From: an uncultured Faecalicatena sp.
GTDB taxonomy: Bacteria; Bacillota; Clostridia; Lachnospirales; Lachnospiraceae
Length of the DNA: 64,000 nt
Reading direction: 5' to 3'
NCBI GenBank assembly: GCA_948468385.1
Contig: CAOKHZ010000018.1
Coordinates: 1-64,000 of the forward strand
The translations under genes and the position numbers were made by a program. The notes below the pieces were generated by a model, which did not search any database, was not told the origin of the DNA, and saw only the letters and a list, made by a program, of their open reading frames with translations. Below, piece after piece: positions 8,846 to 15,854 of the stretch; within the stretch, counting starts at the first letter, position 1, and each line of letters starts with the position of its first letter.

Positions 8846-8852
8846 TTAGTTA
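8836..8852 (+). repeat. IS left terminal inverted repeat
   Basis: CCAATGTCATTTAGTTA, the exact reverse complement of 10570-10586. Read on the minus strand it supplies an ATG that now starts the truncated kinase frame. Confidence 0.85.
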
Positions 8853-8960
8853 ATATCAAACAAATTTAGGTTAGTCTTTCATTCTTGGGGGTCTAACCTA
8901 TTTTTAACAAAATTTTTTTCAAAATTCCCAAAAACACTTGACACGAGGACGAAAATGTGC

Positions 8961-9004
8961 GGCGCGCTCGCTACTGATTTATTTCACAAGGTGGCGAGCG
9001 CGCC
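8961..9004 (+). promoter_or_regulatory. GC-rich hairpin in the transposase leader
   Basis: GGCGCGCTCGC and GCGAGCGCGCC are perfect 11-base arms with a 22-base loop, about 50 bases upstream of the transposase ATG. A stem here can block expression driven by transcription reading in from outside, a control seen in several IS families. That role is inference. Confidence 0.6.
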
Positions 9005-9055
9005 CCTTGAATTAGACAGTATATTTTATTTTTAATTCAAGGAGGTACACTTCAC

Positions 9056-10381
9056 ATGACTCATGAAGAAACCAAGTCACTCTATTATTCGGCCGTCCGC
9101 AATGTCACGGAGCACATTTCCGACTACGCCGTCAGTCCCGAAAAGGACTTCACCCGTGAAAAAAAATTCCCCGCAGACAAGCTCATTCACTTCCTGGTTA
9201 CGGAGGGCTCGTCAAGCACCAAAAACGAATTGCTCGATTTCTTTGACATGGACGCGAACGCCCCGACGGCCTCCGCCTTCAACCAGCAACGTGCCAAGCT
9301 CCGCCCGGAAGCCCTTGAGGCCGTTTTCCGTCGTTTCAACTCATCGGTCCAGCCTGAAGCCGACACCTCGGAATATGAATTCCTCGCCGTTGACGGTTCT
9401 ACCTTTACCTTTTTCAGCTATCCACGTTTTTCACCCGAGGAATACCACGTCTCCCAGGGACATTCGGCCAGGGGATTTTACAGCGTCCACGTAAATGCCC
9501 TTTACGACCTGACGCGCCGCACCTATCACGACGCGTTGCTGCAACCCGTCCGTGACAAGGACGAATTCCGTGCGTTTTGCCAGATGGTCGACCGTTATGA
9601 GTTCGCCACCGGAAGGAAGTGCGTGTTCATAGGCGACCGCGGCTACTGTTCCTACAACAACATGGCACACGTCATAAACAAGGGACAGTTCTTCCTGTTT
9701 CGAACAAAGGACATCCATTCCAAGGGGCTGGTGGGAAATTTCGAACTTCCCGACGAGGAGTCCTTTGACGTTCGCGTGAAGGTCACCCTGGCTCGGAGCC
9801 GTTCGGAAAGAATACAGCCCGCGGACGGGTACAAGCGTTTCATCGACAACGATACCGCCTTTGACTTTGTCAGACATGGCACAATGGACACCTATGAGAT
9901 GTCCTTCCGGGTCGTCCGCTTCCCCTTGTCCGACTCCTCTTATGAATGCGTCCTCACGAACCTTCCCGAGGACGAGTTTCCGATGGGGCGCATCAAGCAG
10001 ACGTACTACCTCAGGTGGTCGATTGAAACCTCCTTCCGCAAGTTGAAGTACACGATTGGCGCGTGCAACTTCCACGCGTATAAGGCGGAATACGTCAAGC
10101 AGGAACTCTGGGCGCGCCTAATCGCCTACAACGTGACGGAAACCCTGATCACCCATACCGCGCTTCCCCAAAGAAAGACCAAGCATGTGTACAAGGTGAA
10201 TTTCAGCAAGGCGGCTCACATTTGCCGAGCCTTCCTCCGTCCCGGAACAAAGAAAGGCTCGATAGACGTGGCAAAACTACTTGGAAGGGAGCTGACTCCC
10301 ATCCGGGATGAACGGCAATACGCCCGTTTGATGACAGCCCATTTCCGAAAGCCCAAGTACTTCACATATCGTCCCTCCTAG
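9056..10381 (+). CDS. IS4-family DDE transposase
   Basis: A 441-residue transposase. The catalytic Asp residues are probably those in FLAVDGSTF (first) and IGDRGY (second). The IS4 Y-x2-R-x3-E-x6-K signature is seen in YYLRWSIETSFRKLK and supplies the catalytic Glu. AAGGAGG lies 8-14 bases before the ATG. The frame is complete, with no stops or shifts, so the element may still be active. Its codon use is rich in C-ending codons (TTC, GAC, CGC), unlike its neighbours, indicating an origin in another genome background. Confidence 0.9.
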   Translation: MTHEETKSLYYSAVRNVTEHISDYAVSPEKDFTREKKFPADKLIHFLVTEGSSSTKNELLDFFDMDANAPTASAFNQQRAKLRPEALEAVFRRFNSSVQPEADTSEYEFLAVDGSTFTFFSYPRFSPEEYHVSQGHSARGFYSVHVNALYDLTRRTYHDALLQPVRDKDEFRAFCQMVDRYEFATGRKCVFIGDRGYCSYNNMAHVINKGQFFLFRTKDIHSKGLVGNFELPDEESFDVRVKVTLARSRSERIQPADGYKRFIDNDTAFDFVRHGTMDTYEMSFRVVRFPLSDSSYECVLTNLPEDEFPMGRIKQTYYLRWSIETSFRKLKYTIGACNFHAYKAEYVKQELWARLIAYNVTETLITHTALPQRKTKHVYKVNFSKAAHICRAFLRPGTKKGSIDVAKLLGRELTPIRDERQYARLMTAHFRKPKYFTYRPS

Positions 10382-10569
10382 GCGTTGTTTCACCGCGCCT
10401 TAAAAGGATACACCTTTTTCAAACAGATGTAAATCTGTTTATTTGTCATGCCCAATTTTCTCGATTCTCATCATTTTTACCATCACGTCCCCCATCATGC
10501 CCTTCAATTCTCCATAACCACTTACATGCCATGCCATCCAAGGGCGGGCTGTCCTATTGTTAAAAATCT

Positions 10570-10586
10570 AACTAAATGACATTGGG
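10570..10586 (-). repeat. IS right terminal inverted repeat
   Basis: TAACTAAATGACATTGG, the exact reverse complement of the left repeat at 8836-8852. It lies about 190 bases past the transposase stop. Confidence 0.85.
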
Positions 10587-10587
10587 C

Positions 10588-10601
10588 CGTGAATAGTAAC
10601 A
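10588..10601 (+). repeat. 14-bp dispersed repeat, copy 1
   Basis: CCGTGAATAGTAAC lies one base beyond the right end of the IS. It is identical to 12172-12185 and is the reverse complement of 12041-12054. The copies frame the Rpn/XRE segment. Confidence 0.7.
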
Positions 10602-10683
10602 ATTATCAGGAGCATTTTTCGTTTTCTGCAAAAATCCACTTGATTTTTTCTGGCAATGCCCTACAATGAAAGGAGAAATGCTT

Positions 10684-11601
10684 ATGGCAACCAAGAAACT
10701 GCAGGAAATGAACTTGCTAGACGACTTTCTGTTCGGGAAGCTCGTCACCTACCCGGAGCTGGGCGAGAAGTTTTGCAAACGGCTCATCAGCGTCATTTTA
10801 GGGGTGGAACTGACAAGGGTAAAAATTGTTCCACAAAAGGTATATTATGGGGCGGATATCGATTTGCACGGTGCACGGTTGGACATCTATATTGAAGAGG
10901 ACGGAAACGATTTGAACGGTACCTTGTTCGATTTCGAGCCAGACAAAAACGATAAACCCGAATTGAAAAAAGCATTGCCGCAGCGAGCGAGATTTTACCA
11001 TGCGCTGTTAGATCAAGAATGTCTTAAATCCGGTCAGGATTATGGCACGCTCAGGCGGGTGGTCGTCATCCTTATGATGCCTTATGACCCGTTTGGATAT
11101 GACCACATGATTTATACGATTAAAAATCACTGTGAAGAATTGCCCGACATGCCATATGACGACGGTGCCAGGACGCTATTCTTATACACCAAGGGCAAAA
11201 AGGGAGTTCCGTCGAAAAAACTTCAGGAGCTTATGCACTATATGGAAGAGTCTACGGAGGAAAATGCCTGCAACGAAGTGCTGAAAGAGATTCACGGCAT
11301 GGTGACGAAAGTAAAGCATGATAGGAGGGTGTCGATAGAATATATGAAAATATTTGAACGAGAAAAAATGATATACGACGATGGAAGGGAAGATGGTTAC
11401 GGAGAAGGGTTTGAAAACGGTAGGGAAAAAGGATTGGAAGAGGGCAGGGAAAAGGGGATTTTTGCACTCATCGCTGATAATCTGGGATTTGACGTTTCCG
11501 TCGATAAAATCAATGCCAAACTCCAGAAAGTTTTTGAGTTGGACGAGAAAAAAGCGCAAGAGTATATTGATAAGTATCTGGTTACAAATAGACATAGATA
11601 A
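10684..11601 (+). CDS. Rpn family recombination-promoting nuclease (PD-(D/E)XK)
   Basis: A 305-residue protein of the Rpn/PDDEXK_2 transposase-like family. The N-terminal LLDDFLFGKL opening is characteristic. A PD-(D/E)XK-type core is seen around ARLDIYIEED and TLFDFEPDKND, which would supply the acidic metal ligands. The C-terminus holds a family-typical Gly/Glu repeat (DGYGEGFENGREKGLEEGRE, about residues 238-258) and a short helical tail. The start is the ATG at 10684, eight bases after AAAGGAG. Homologues promote RecA-independent recombination in known cases and are often multicopy. Here it sits between an IS and a GC-rich palindromic repeat. Confidence 0.8.
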   Translation: MATKKLQEMNLLDDFLFGKLVTYPELGEKFCKRLISVILGVELTRVKIVPQKVYYGADIDLHGARLDIYIEEDGNDLNGTLFDFEPDKNDKPELKKALPQRARFYHALLDQECLKSGQDYGTLRRVVVILMMPYDPFGYDHMIYTIKNHCEELPDMPYDDGARTLFLYTKGKKGVPSKKLQELMHYMEESTEENACNEVLKEIHGMVTKVKHDRRVSIEYMKIFEREKMIYDDGREDGYGEGFENGREKGLEEGREKGIFALIADNLGFDVSVDKINAKLQKVFELDEKKAQEYIDKYLVTNRHR

Positions 11602-11689
11602 GAGACTTGTCCCTCATATGCGAACTTAAGGAATCACTGCTTACTGGATTGAATTATGGCAGAAGTAGGAAGTATTGGTATAGGAAAGC

Positions 11690-12001
11690 TCAGTTGGTTT
11701 TTAAACCTTCTTTATACGCATCAAGAACATGTTGTAAATGGTCTGGTAAATTATATTCATAGGCGTGTTGGCGCTTGGTTTCCCGCATCCCACGTTCTGT
11801 TAAAACCTCCATGGAAACGCCCAAAGCACTTGATATTTTGAATATGGTTTCGGCAGAACATTTTTCCAACTTGGTTTTTCCACTACAAATATCGTTTAAT
11901 GTTGCGTGGGGAATATTTGCCATGATTGCAAGTCTATATTTTGTCATTCCACGCTTTATTAATAAATCTTCTATAATCATCTCTACCTGCCTCTTCAACA
12001 A
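11690..12001 (-). CDS. XRE-family HTH regulator (small)
   Basis: A 103-residue Cro/CI-type helix-turn-helix protein. The HTH occupies about residues 12-70, with MTKYRLAIMANIPHATLNDI as the recognition region and a KISSALGVSMEVL terminal helix. A basic/aromatic tail follows. The start could be this ATG or the Met at residue 8 (MIIEDLLIKRG). It is convergent with the Rpn gene. Small stand-alone XRE proteins of this kind are common in Clostridia, often as antitoxin-like or phage-like regulators; no toxin partner is seen. Confidence 0.75.
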   Translation of the reverse strand: MLKRQVEMIIEDLLIKRGMTKYRLAIMANIPHATLNDICSGKTKLEKCSAETIFKISSALGVSMEVLTERGMRETKRQHAYEYNLPDHLQHVLDAYKEGLKTN

Positions 12002-12040
12002 CCAGAAAAGTTTTTTCTATACATAATGTTATACCGAAAT

Positions 12041-12185
12041 GTTACTATTCACGGGGCTGTGCGCCCCGCCGCACGGCCTCCGTCCGATAAAGGATGGTGC
12101 CGATTGGGCATTTCGGCCATCGCCGTAGGCGATTTTAAATGGCCGAATGCCGTTACTATCGCGGCCGCAGGCCGTGAATAGTAAC
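12041..12185. repeat. GC-rich palindromic intergenic element with 14-bp inverted ends
   Basis: GTTACTATTCACGG at 12041-12054 pairs exactly with CCGTGAATAGTAAC at 12172-12185. The interior has further stems (GGGGC/GCCCC near 12054-12067; a GGCCAT/ATGGCC pair near 12116-12145). It lies in the gap between the XRE gene and the promoter of the peptide ABC operon. The copy at 10588 suggests a mobile or repeated palindrome, like REP or MITE elements. No coding capacity is visible. Confidence 0.7.
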
Positions 12186-12223
12186 CCGAAATAACACCAA
12201 GCCGGTTCTTGAAAATTTCCCTC

Positions 12224-12252
12224 TTGTCAAATGTAATTTTTTCGGCTACAAT
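12224..12252 (+). promoter_or_regulatory. Sigma-A-type promoter of the peptide ABC operon
   Basis: TTGTCA (12224-12229), a 17-base spacer and TACAAT (12247-12252), about 49 bases upstream of the binding-protein ATG. Confidence 0.65.
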
Positions 12253-12300
12253 AAGAACGACAATTTAATAATGAAGGTTATTGGAAGAAGGAGACGAAAC

Positions 12301-13848
12301 ATGAGAAGAAAAGTAACAGCGATTCTTTTAGTGCTTTGCATGGCATCATCTGTTGTATTGGGCGGTTGCTCAAATGACAAGAATGAAGGCGGGTCTGCGA
12401 CGGACAATGAGCTTTCAAAAAACCCGGTCGAAGGGGGAAGTATCACGGTAGGTATTTCCCAGGATGTAGACGGTCTTGACCCACACATGGCGGAGTCGGC
12501 AGGAACAAGAGAGGTTTTATTTAACATTTACGAAGGTCTGGTGAAGCCGGACAGTGACGGCGTGCTTAAGGATGCCGTCGCGAGTGACCATAGCGTGTCG
12601 GAGGACGCGAAGGTGTACACCTTCACTTTGCGCGAGGGCGTGAAGTTCCACGATGGCAGCGAGGTTACCGCCGAAGATGTAAAATATTCGATTGAACGTT
12701 GCGCTGATACGTCAAACGGGGAACCGTTGGTATCAGCGTATTCTATTATTGAGAGCGTGAATGTTCTTGACGAGAATACGGTGGAAATCCGGCTTTCCGA
12801 GCCGGATACGGAGTTTTTGTTCAACATGACGACCGCCATCATTCCAAAGGACAGCGCACAAACCATTGATGCCAATCCAATTGGAACGGGGCCGTTTGCC
12901 TATGCGTCCCGCAGCGAGGGCGACAGTATCACGTTGAAGAAAAGCGAGGAGTACTGGGGAGAGAAGGCGCATTTGGACGAGGTGGTGTTCAAGGTGGTGG
13001 CCGATGCCGACATGCTGGTGAGTTATTTGAAAGGCGGTTCGCTTGACATGGTGATGCGTATGACCAATGCCCAGGCGGCGGAGCTGACCGAGGGCTTCCA
13101 TATTGAAGAGGGCACGATGAACCTGGTGCAGGCATTGTATTTGAATAACGCGGTAGAGCCGTTAAACAATGAAAAGGTGCGTCAGGCACTTTGCTATGCG
13201 ATTAATCCGGATGAAATCATGGACATGATGAATGATGGGAAAGGCGTGCGCATCGGAACGCATATGTTGCCGGGCTACAAGGCATATTATAATGATGAAT
13301 TGACAAATTATTATAGCCAGGATTATGAAAAGGCGAAGGAGCTTTTGAAGGAAGCCGGATATGAGGACGGCTTTGACCTGGAAATCACGGTCAGCGCGGC
13401 GGACCAGCCGCATGTGGATACCGCGCAGGTGATTCGTGAGCAGTTGAAAAACATTGGTGTCAACGTGACGATTAACCCGGTAGAATGGGAATACTGGTTG
13501 GAAGAGGTTTATGGAAACAGAAACTTCGAGTCGACCGTCGTCGGGGTGGATGCCAAGACATTGTCCGCGCGTTCTTTGTTGGAGCGGTTTCAATCGGACG
13601 GCGGCAGCAACTTTATCAATTTCAGCGACGGTGAATATGACGAGGTGCTTTCCCAGGCGATTGCCTCGATGGACGAGAAAGAGCAGACGGAGTGTTACAT
13701 GAAGCTGCAGGAAATTCTGACGGAAAAGGCGGCGAGCGTTTATATTCAGGACTTGGCCAGTCTGGTGGCCATTCGTGATGATTTTGACGGCTACGAATTT
13801 TACCCGTTGTACGTGCAGGACATGGCTAAAATATATCGGGTGGAATGA
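12301..13848 (+). CDS. Family 5 extracellular solute-binding lipoprotein (peptide/nickel type)
   Basis: A 515-residue SBP_bac_5 protein. It opens with a lipoprotein signal peptide (KVTAILLVLCMASS) and a lipobox LGGC with the acylated Cys near residue 22, followed by a polar Ser/Asn/Lys linker. Family segments include GGSITVGISQDVDGLDPH and SEVTAEDVKYSIER. The C-terminus, YVQDMAKIYRVE, is complete. The start at 12301 follows GAAGGAGAC; an in-frame ATG at 12271 has no such site. It heads an operon with two permeases and a fused double ATPase. The ligand, whether oligopeptide, dipeptide or metal chelate, cannot be decided from sequence. Confidence 0.9.
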   Translation: MRRKVTAILLVLCMASSVVLGGCSNDKNEGGSATDNELSKNPVEGGSITVGISQDVDGLDPHMAESAGTREVLFNIYEGLVKPDSDGVLKDAVASDHSVSEDAKVYTFTLREGVKFHDGSEVTAEDVKYSIERCADTSNGEPLVSAYSIIESVNVLDENTVEIRLSEPDTEFLFNMTTAIIPKDSAQTIDANPIGTGPFAYASRSEGDSITLKKSEEYWGEKAHLDEVVFKVVADADMLVSYLKGGSLDMVMRMTNAQAAELTEGFHIEEGTMNLVQALYLNNAVEPLNNEKVRQALCYAINPDEIMDMMNDGKGVRIGTHMLPGYKAYYNDELTNYYSQDYEKAKELLKEAGYEDGFDLEITVSAADQPHVDTAQVIREQLKNIGVNVTINPVEWEYWLEEVYGNRNFESTVVGVDAKTLSARSLLERFQSDGGSNFINFSDGEYDEVLSQAIASMDEKEQTECYMKLQEILTEKAASVYIQDLASLVAIRDDFDGYEFYPLYVQDMAKIYRVE

Positions 13849-13869
13849 ATAAGGAAGTTGTGCTGCCAC

Positions 13870-13955
13870 TAGGCTCGGAAAGACCTTGCCAAGTGGCCCA
13901 CAACTACATTCGCACTTAGCGTCCCTAATACGGACGCTAAGTGCTCATAGTAGGA
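13870..13955. repeat. Intergenic palindromic repeat (between binding protein and permease)
   Basis: The strongest stem is GCACTTAGCGTCC (13912-13924) with GGACGCTAAGTGC (13932-13944), 13 perfect pairs. Before it, GCCACT and AGTGGC pair at longer range. The segments CCAAGTGG, TTCGCAC and GCTCATAGTA recur in the gap at 29670-29785, also inside an ABC/glycosidase operon. The stem could stabilise the binding-protein transcript or reduce permease expression. Confidence 0.6.
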
Positions 13956-13962
13956 GGTAAGC

Positions 13963-14904
13963 ATGAAATACGTTACTAAAAAAATATTAGGTCTTATAAT
14001 CACATTATTAATTGTCAGCATGCTTACCTTTTTTGCGTTCGAACTGATTCCGGGCGACCCGGCCAGGTCAATTCTCGGCACGGACGGGACTTCGGAGCAA
14101 GTCCAGGCGCTGCGGGAGGAGATGGGCTTAAACCGTCCCCTGCCGCAGCGTTACGGAGAATGGGTGTTAGACTTTCTACATGGGGACATGGGAAATTCCT
14201 ACTACTATCAAAAGTCGGTGCAGGACTTGATTGGAGACCGGATTCCCATTACCGTGACTATGACGCTTCTGTCGTTTTCCATGATTTTGTTACTGTCGGT
14301 GGCGGTCAGTATTTTCAGCGTGCGTTATGCAAATCGATTGTTCGACCGCATTTTCTTGATCGTGGATCAGGTTACAATGTCGGTTCCGCCGTTTTTTATC
14401 GGAATCATTTTTACCGCCGTGTTCGGCCTTGCTTTTCACTGGTTTACGCCGGGGGGATATGTGTCTTATGAAAAGGACATGGGAGGCTTTATCGGCTATC
14501 TTATTTTGCCCTCGCTTGCCATTGCCCTGCCAAGGGCGGCAATGGCCGCGAAGCTTTTGCGCAGCTCTCTTTTGGACGAGATGCAGAAGGACTACGTGCG
14601 CACGGCCTATAGTCGGGGGAACGGCCCGTGGCGGGTGCTTTTGCGCCACGTCCTGGGAAATGGGATTCTGCCGGTGGTTACATTTTTAGGAATGACGGCC
14701 GCCGATATTATTGCCAATAGCATCGTCGTGGAGCAGGTGTTTGGGATTCCGGGTGTCGGGCGGATGTTGATTTCCTCCATTTCCAAACGGGATTATCCGG
14801 TGGTGGAGGCCATCATCGTGCTGATAGCGGTGGTGACGTTAGTTTTGAATACTCTGGTGGATGTTTTATATAAGAAACTGGACAAGCGGATTGAACTTAT
14901 ATGA
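13963..14904 (+). CDS. ABC permease, DppB/OppB type
   Basis: A 313-residue inner-membrane permease. An N-terminal helix (about residues 9-29) is followed by the family segments IPGDPARSILG and GLNRPLPQRYGEW. Five further hydrophobic helices and the EAA-type cytoplasmic loop near GNGPWRVLLRHVL complete it. The C-terminal segment EQVFGIPGVGRMLISSI is typical of this family. TAGGAGGTAAGC precedes the ATG. It pairs with the DppC-like permease that begins 61 bases downstream. Confidence 0.9.
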   Translation: MKYVTKKILGLIITLLIVSMLTFFAFELIPGDPARSILGTDGTSEQVQALREEMGLNRPLPQRYGEWVLDFLHGDMGNSYYYQKSVQDLIGDRIPITVTMTLLSFSMILLLSVAVSIFSVRYANRLFDRIFLIVDQVTMSVPPFFIGIIFTAVFGLAFHWFTPGGYVSYEKDMGGFIGYLILPSLAIALPRAAMAAKLLRSSLLDEMQKDYVRTAYSRGNGPWRVLLRHVLGNGILPVVTFLGMTAADIIANSIVVEQVFGIPGVGRMLISSISKRDYPVVEAIIVLIAVVTLVLNTLVDVLYKKLDKRIELI

Positions 14905-14921
14905 ACACTTGGCGAGGTGTT
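14902..14921 (+). repeat. 20-bp dispersed repeat, copy 1
   Basis: TGAACACTTGGCGAGGTGTT overlaps the permease stop codon. The identical 20-mer occurs at 56143-56162, and similarity continues a little further (GAGC-TGGTG). It falls in the gap between the two permease genes. Confidence 0.65.
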
Positions 14922-14965
14922 TCGCGAGCCTGGTGGATATGGTATCGTATAGAGGGAGTTGTTTT

Positions 14966-15778
14966 ATGAAGTACAAAGGTCGTTCTTACAATTTCACGTT
15001 GGGACTGGGCATCACGGTTTTCATGGTGGCCTTGATTTTGCTTGGCTTTTTGTGGACTCCCTATGATCCGGATGCCATGCAGGGGTCGTTAAAGTTAAAC
15101 GCTCCGAGCCTTTTGCATTTGTTTGGAACGGATCAGTTCGGACGAGACATTCTCAGCCGGGTGCTCGTCGGGGCGGGAAGCACGCTTGTCATTGCCGTGG
15201 GAACCATCGTGATTGGCGGGGCGATTGGCGTGATATTGGGAGCCGTCTGCGGGTATTTTGGCGGCTGGCTGGACGAGGGAGTGATGCGGATCTGCGACGC
15301 ACTGGCGGCGTTTCCCAGCGTCCTTCTGGCATTGGTCATCATAAGCATTGCGGGAAGCGGAAAATATAAGGTGATGGCGGCACTGGGCATCGCGTTTATT
15401 CCCAGCTTTGCCAGAATCGTGCGGGGGGAATTTATGCGGCTTCGGGAATCGGATTTTGTCATCAGCGCGAGGCTTGTGGGCGTGTCGACACCGCGCATTT
15501 TATTCGTGCATATTTTGCCCAATATTCTGCCGTCCCTTTTATCTTCCCTTGCCATCGGGTTTAACAATGCGGCACTGGCGGAGGCGGGATTAAGCTATCT
15601 GGGAATCGGCGTGCAGCCGCCGGACGCGAGTCTCGGGAGGATGCTTTCGGAGTCGCAAACCTATTTGGCGAGCGGCGTGTGGTGCGCCATATTTCCTGGT
15701 ATTTTCCTCGTGCTTTTGGTGCTGGGAGTGGGACTTTTGGGAGAAGGCATTTTGGATCGGTTCGGAGGCGGGAGATAA
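14966..15778 (+). CDS. ABC permease, DppC/OppC type
   Basis: A 270-residue permease. It has an N-terminal membrane anchor, then the family segment LFGTDQFGRDILSRVLVGA, which marks the DppC/OppC class, and the C-terminal SYLGIGVQPPDASLGRML. The start is the ATG at 14966, preceded by AGAGGGAG; a longer upstream frame from 14861 overlaps the previous gene and is not credible. It forms the heterodimeric pore with the preceding permease. Confidence 0.9.
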   Translation: MKYKGRSYNFTLGLGITVFMVALILLGFLWTPYDPDAMQGSLKLNAPSLLHLFGTDQFGRDILSRVLVGAGSTLVIAVGTIVIGGAIGVILGAVCGYFGGWLDEGVMRICDALAAFPSVLLALVIISIAGSGKYKVMAALGIAFIPSFARIVRGEFMRLRESDFVISARLVGVSTPRILFVHILPNILPSLLSSLAIGFNNAALAEAGLSYLGIGVQPPDASLGRMLSESQTYLASGVWCAIFPGIFLVLLVLGVGLLGEGILDRFGGGR

Positions 15779-15854
15779 AGTTTGGTTATGAATGCGGTCA
15801 CGTGTTGTGAATGGTAAGTACGCTCAAAATTTAAAAAGTTAGAGGGTAATAGGA

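Larger units (their letters stand above)
8836..10586 (+). mobile_element. IS4-type insertion sequence, about 1.75 kb
   Basis: The element is bounded by perfect 17-base inverted repeats beginning CCAATGTCATTT (8836-8852 and 10570-10586) and carries a single transposase gene. The left end interrupts a histidine kinase; the right end abuts a 14-bp repeat at 10588. No target-site duplication is visible next to the ends, and no second half of the kinase lies on the far side, so recombination or a deletion followed insertion. The transposase gene is more GC-rich than the DNA to its left. Confidence 0.85.

Noticed and set aside
9431..10075. 214-codon minus-strand frame opposite the transposase
   Set aside because: It lies wholly antisense to a well-supported DDE transposase with intact motifs and has no recognisable domain; it results from the GC-rich third codon positions.
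11656..11841. 61-codon plus-strand frame
   Set aside because: Antisense to the XRE regulator, which has a clear HTH.
13162..13869. 235-codon minus-strand frame opposite the peptide-binding protein
   Set aside because: Antisense shadow of a complete family-5 binding protein; no motif and no ribosome binding site.
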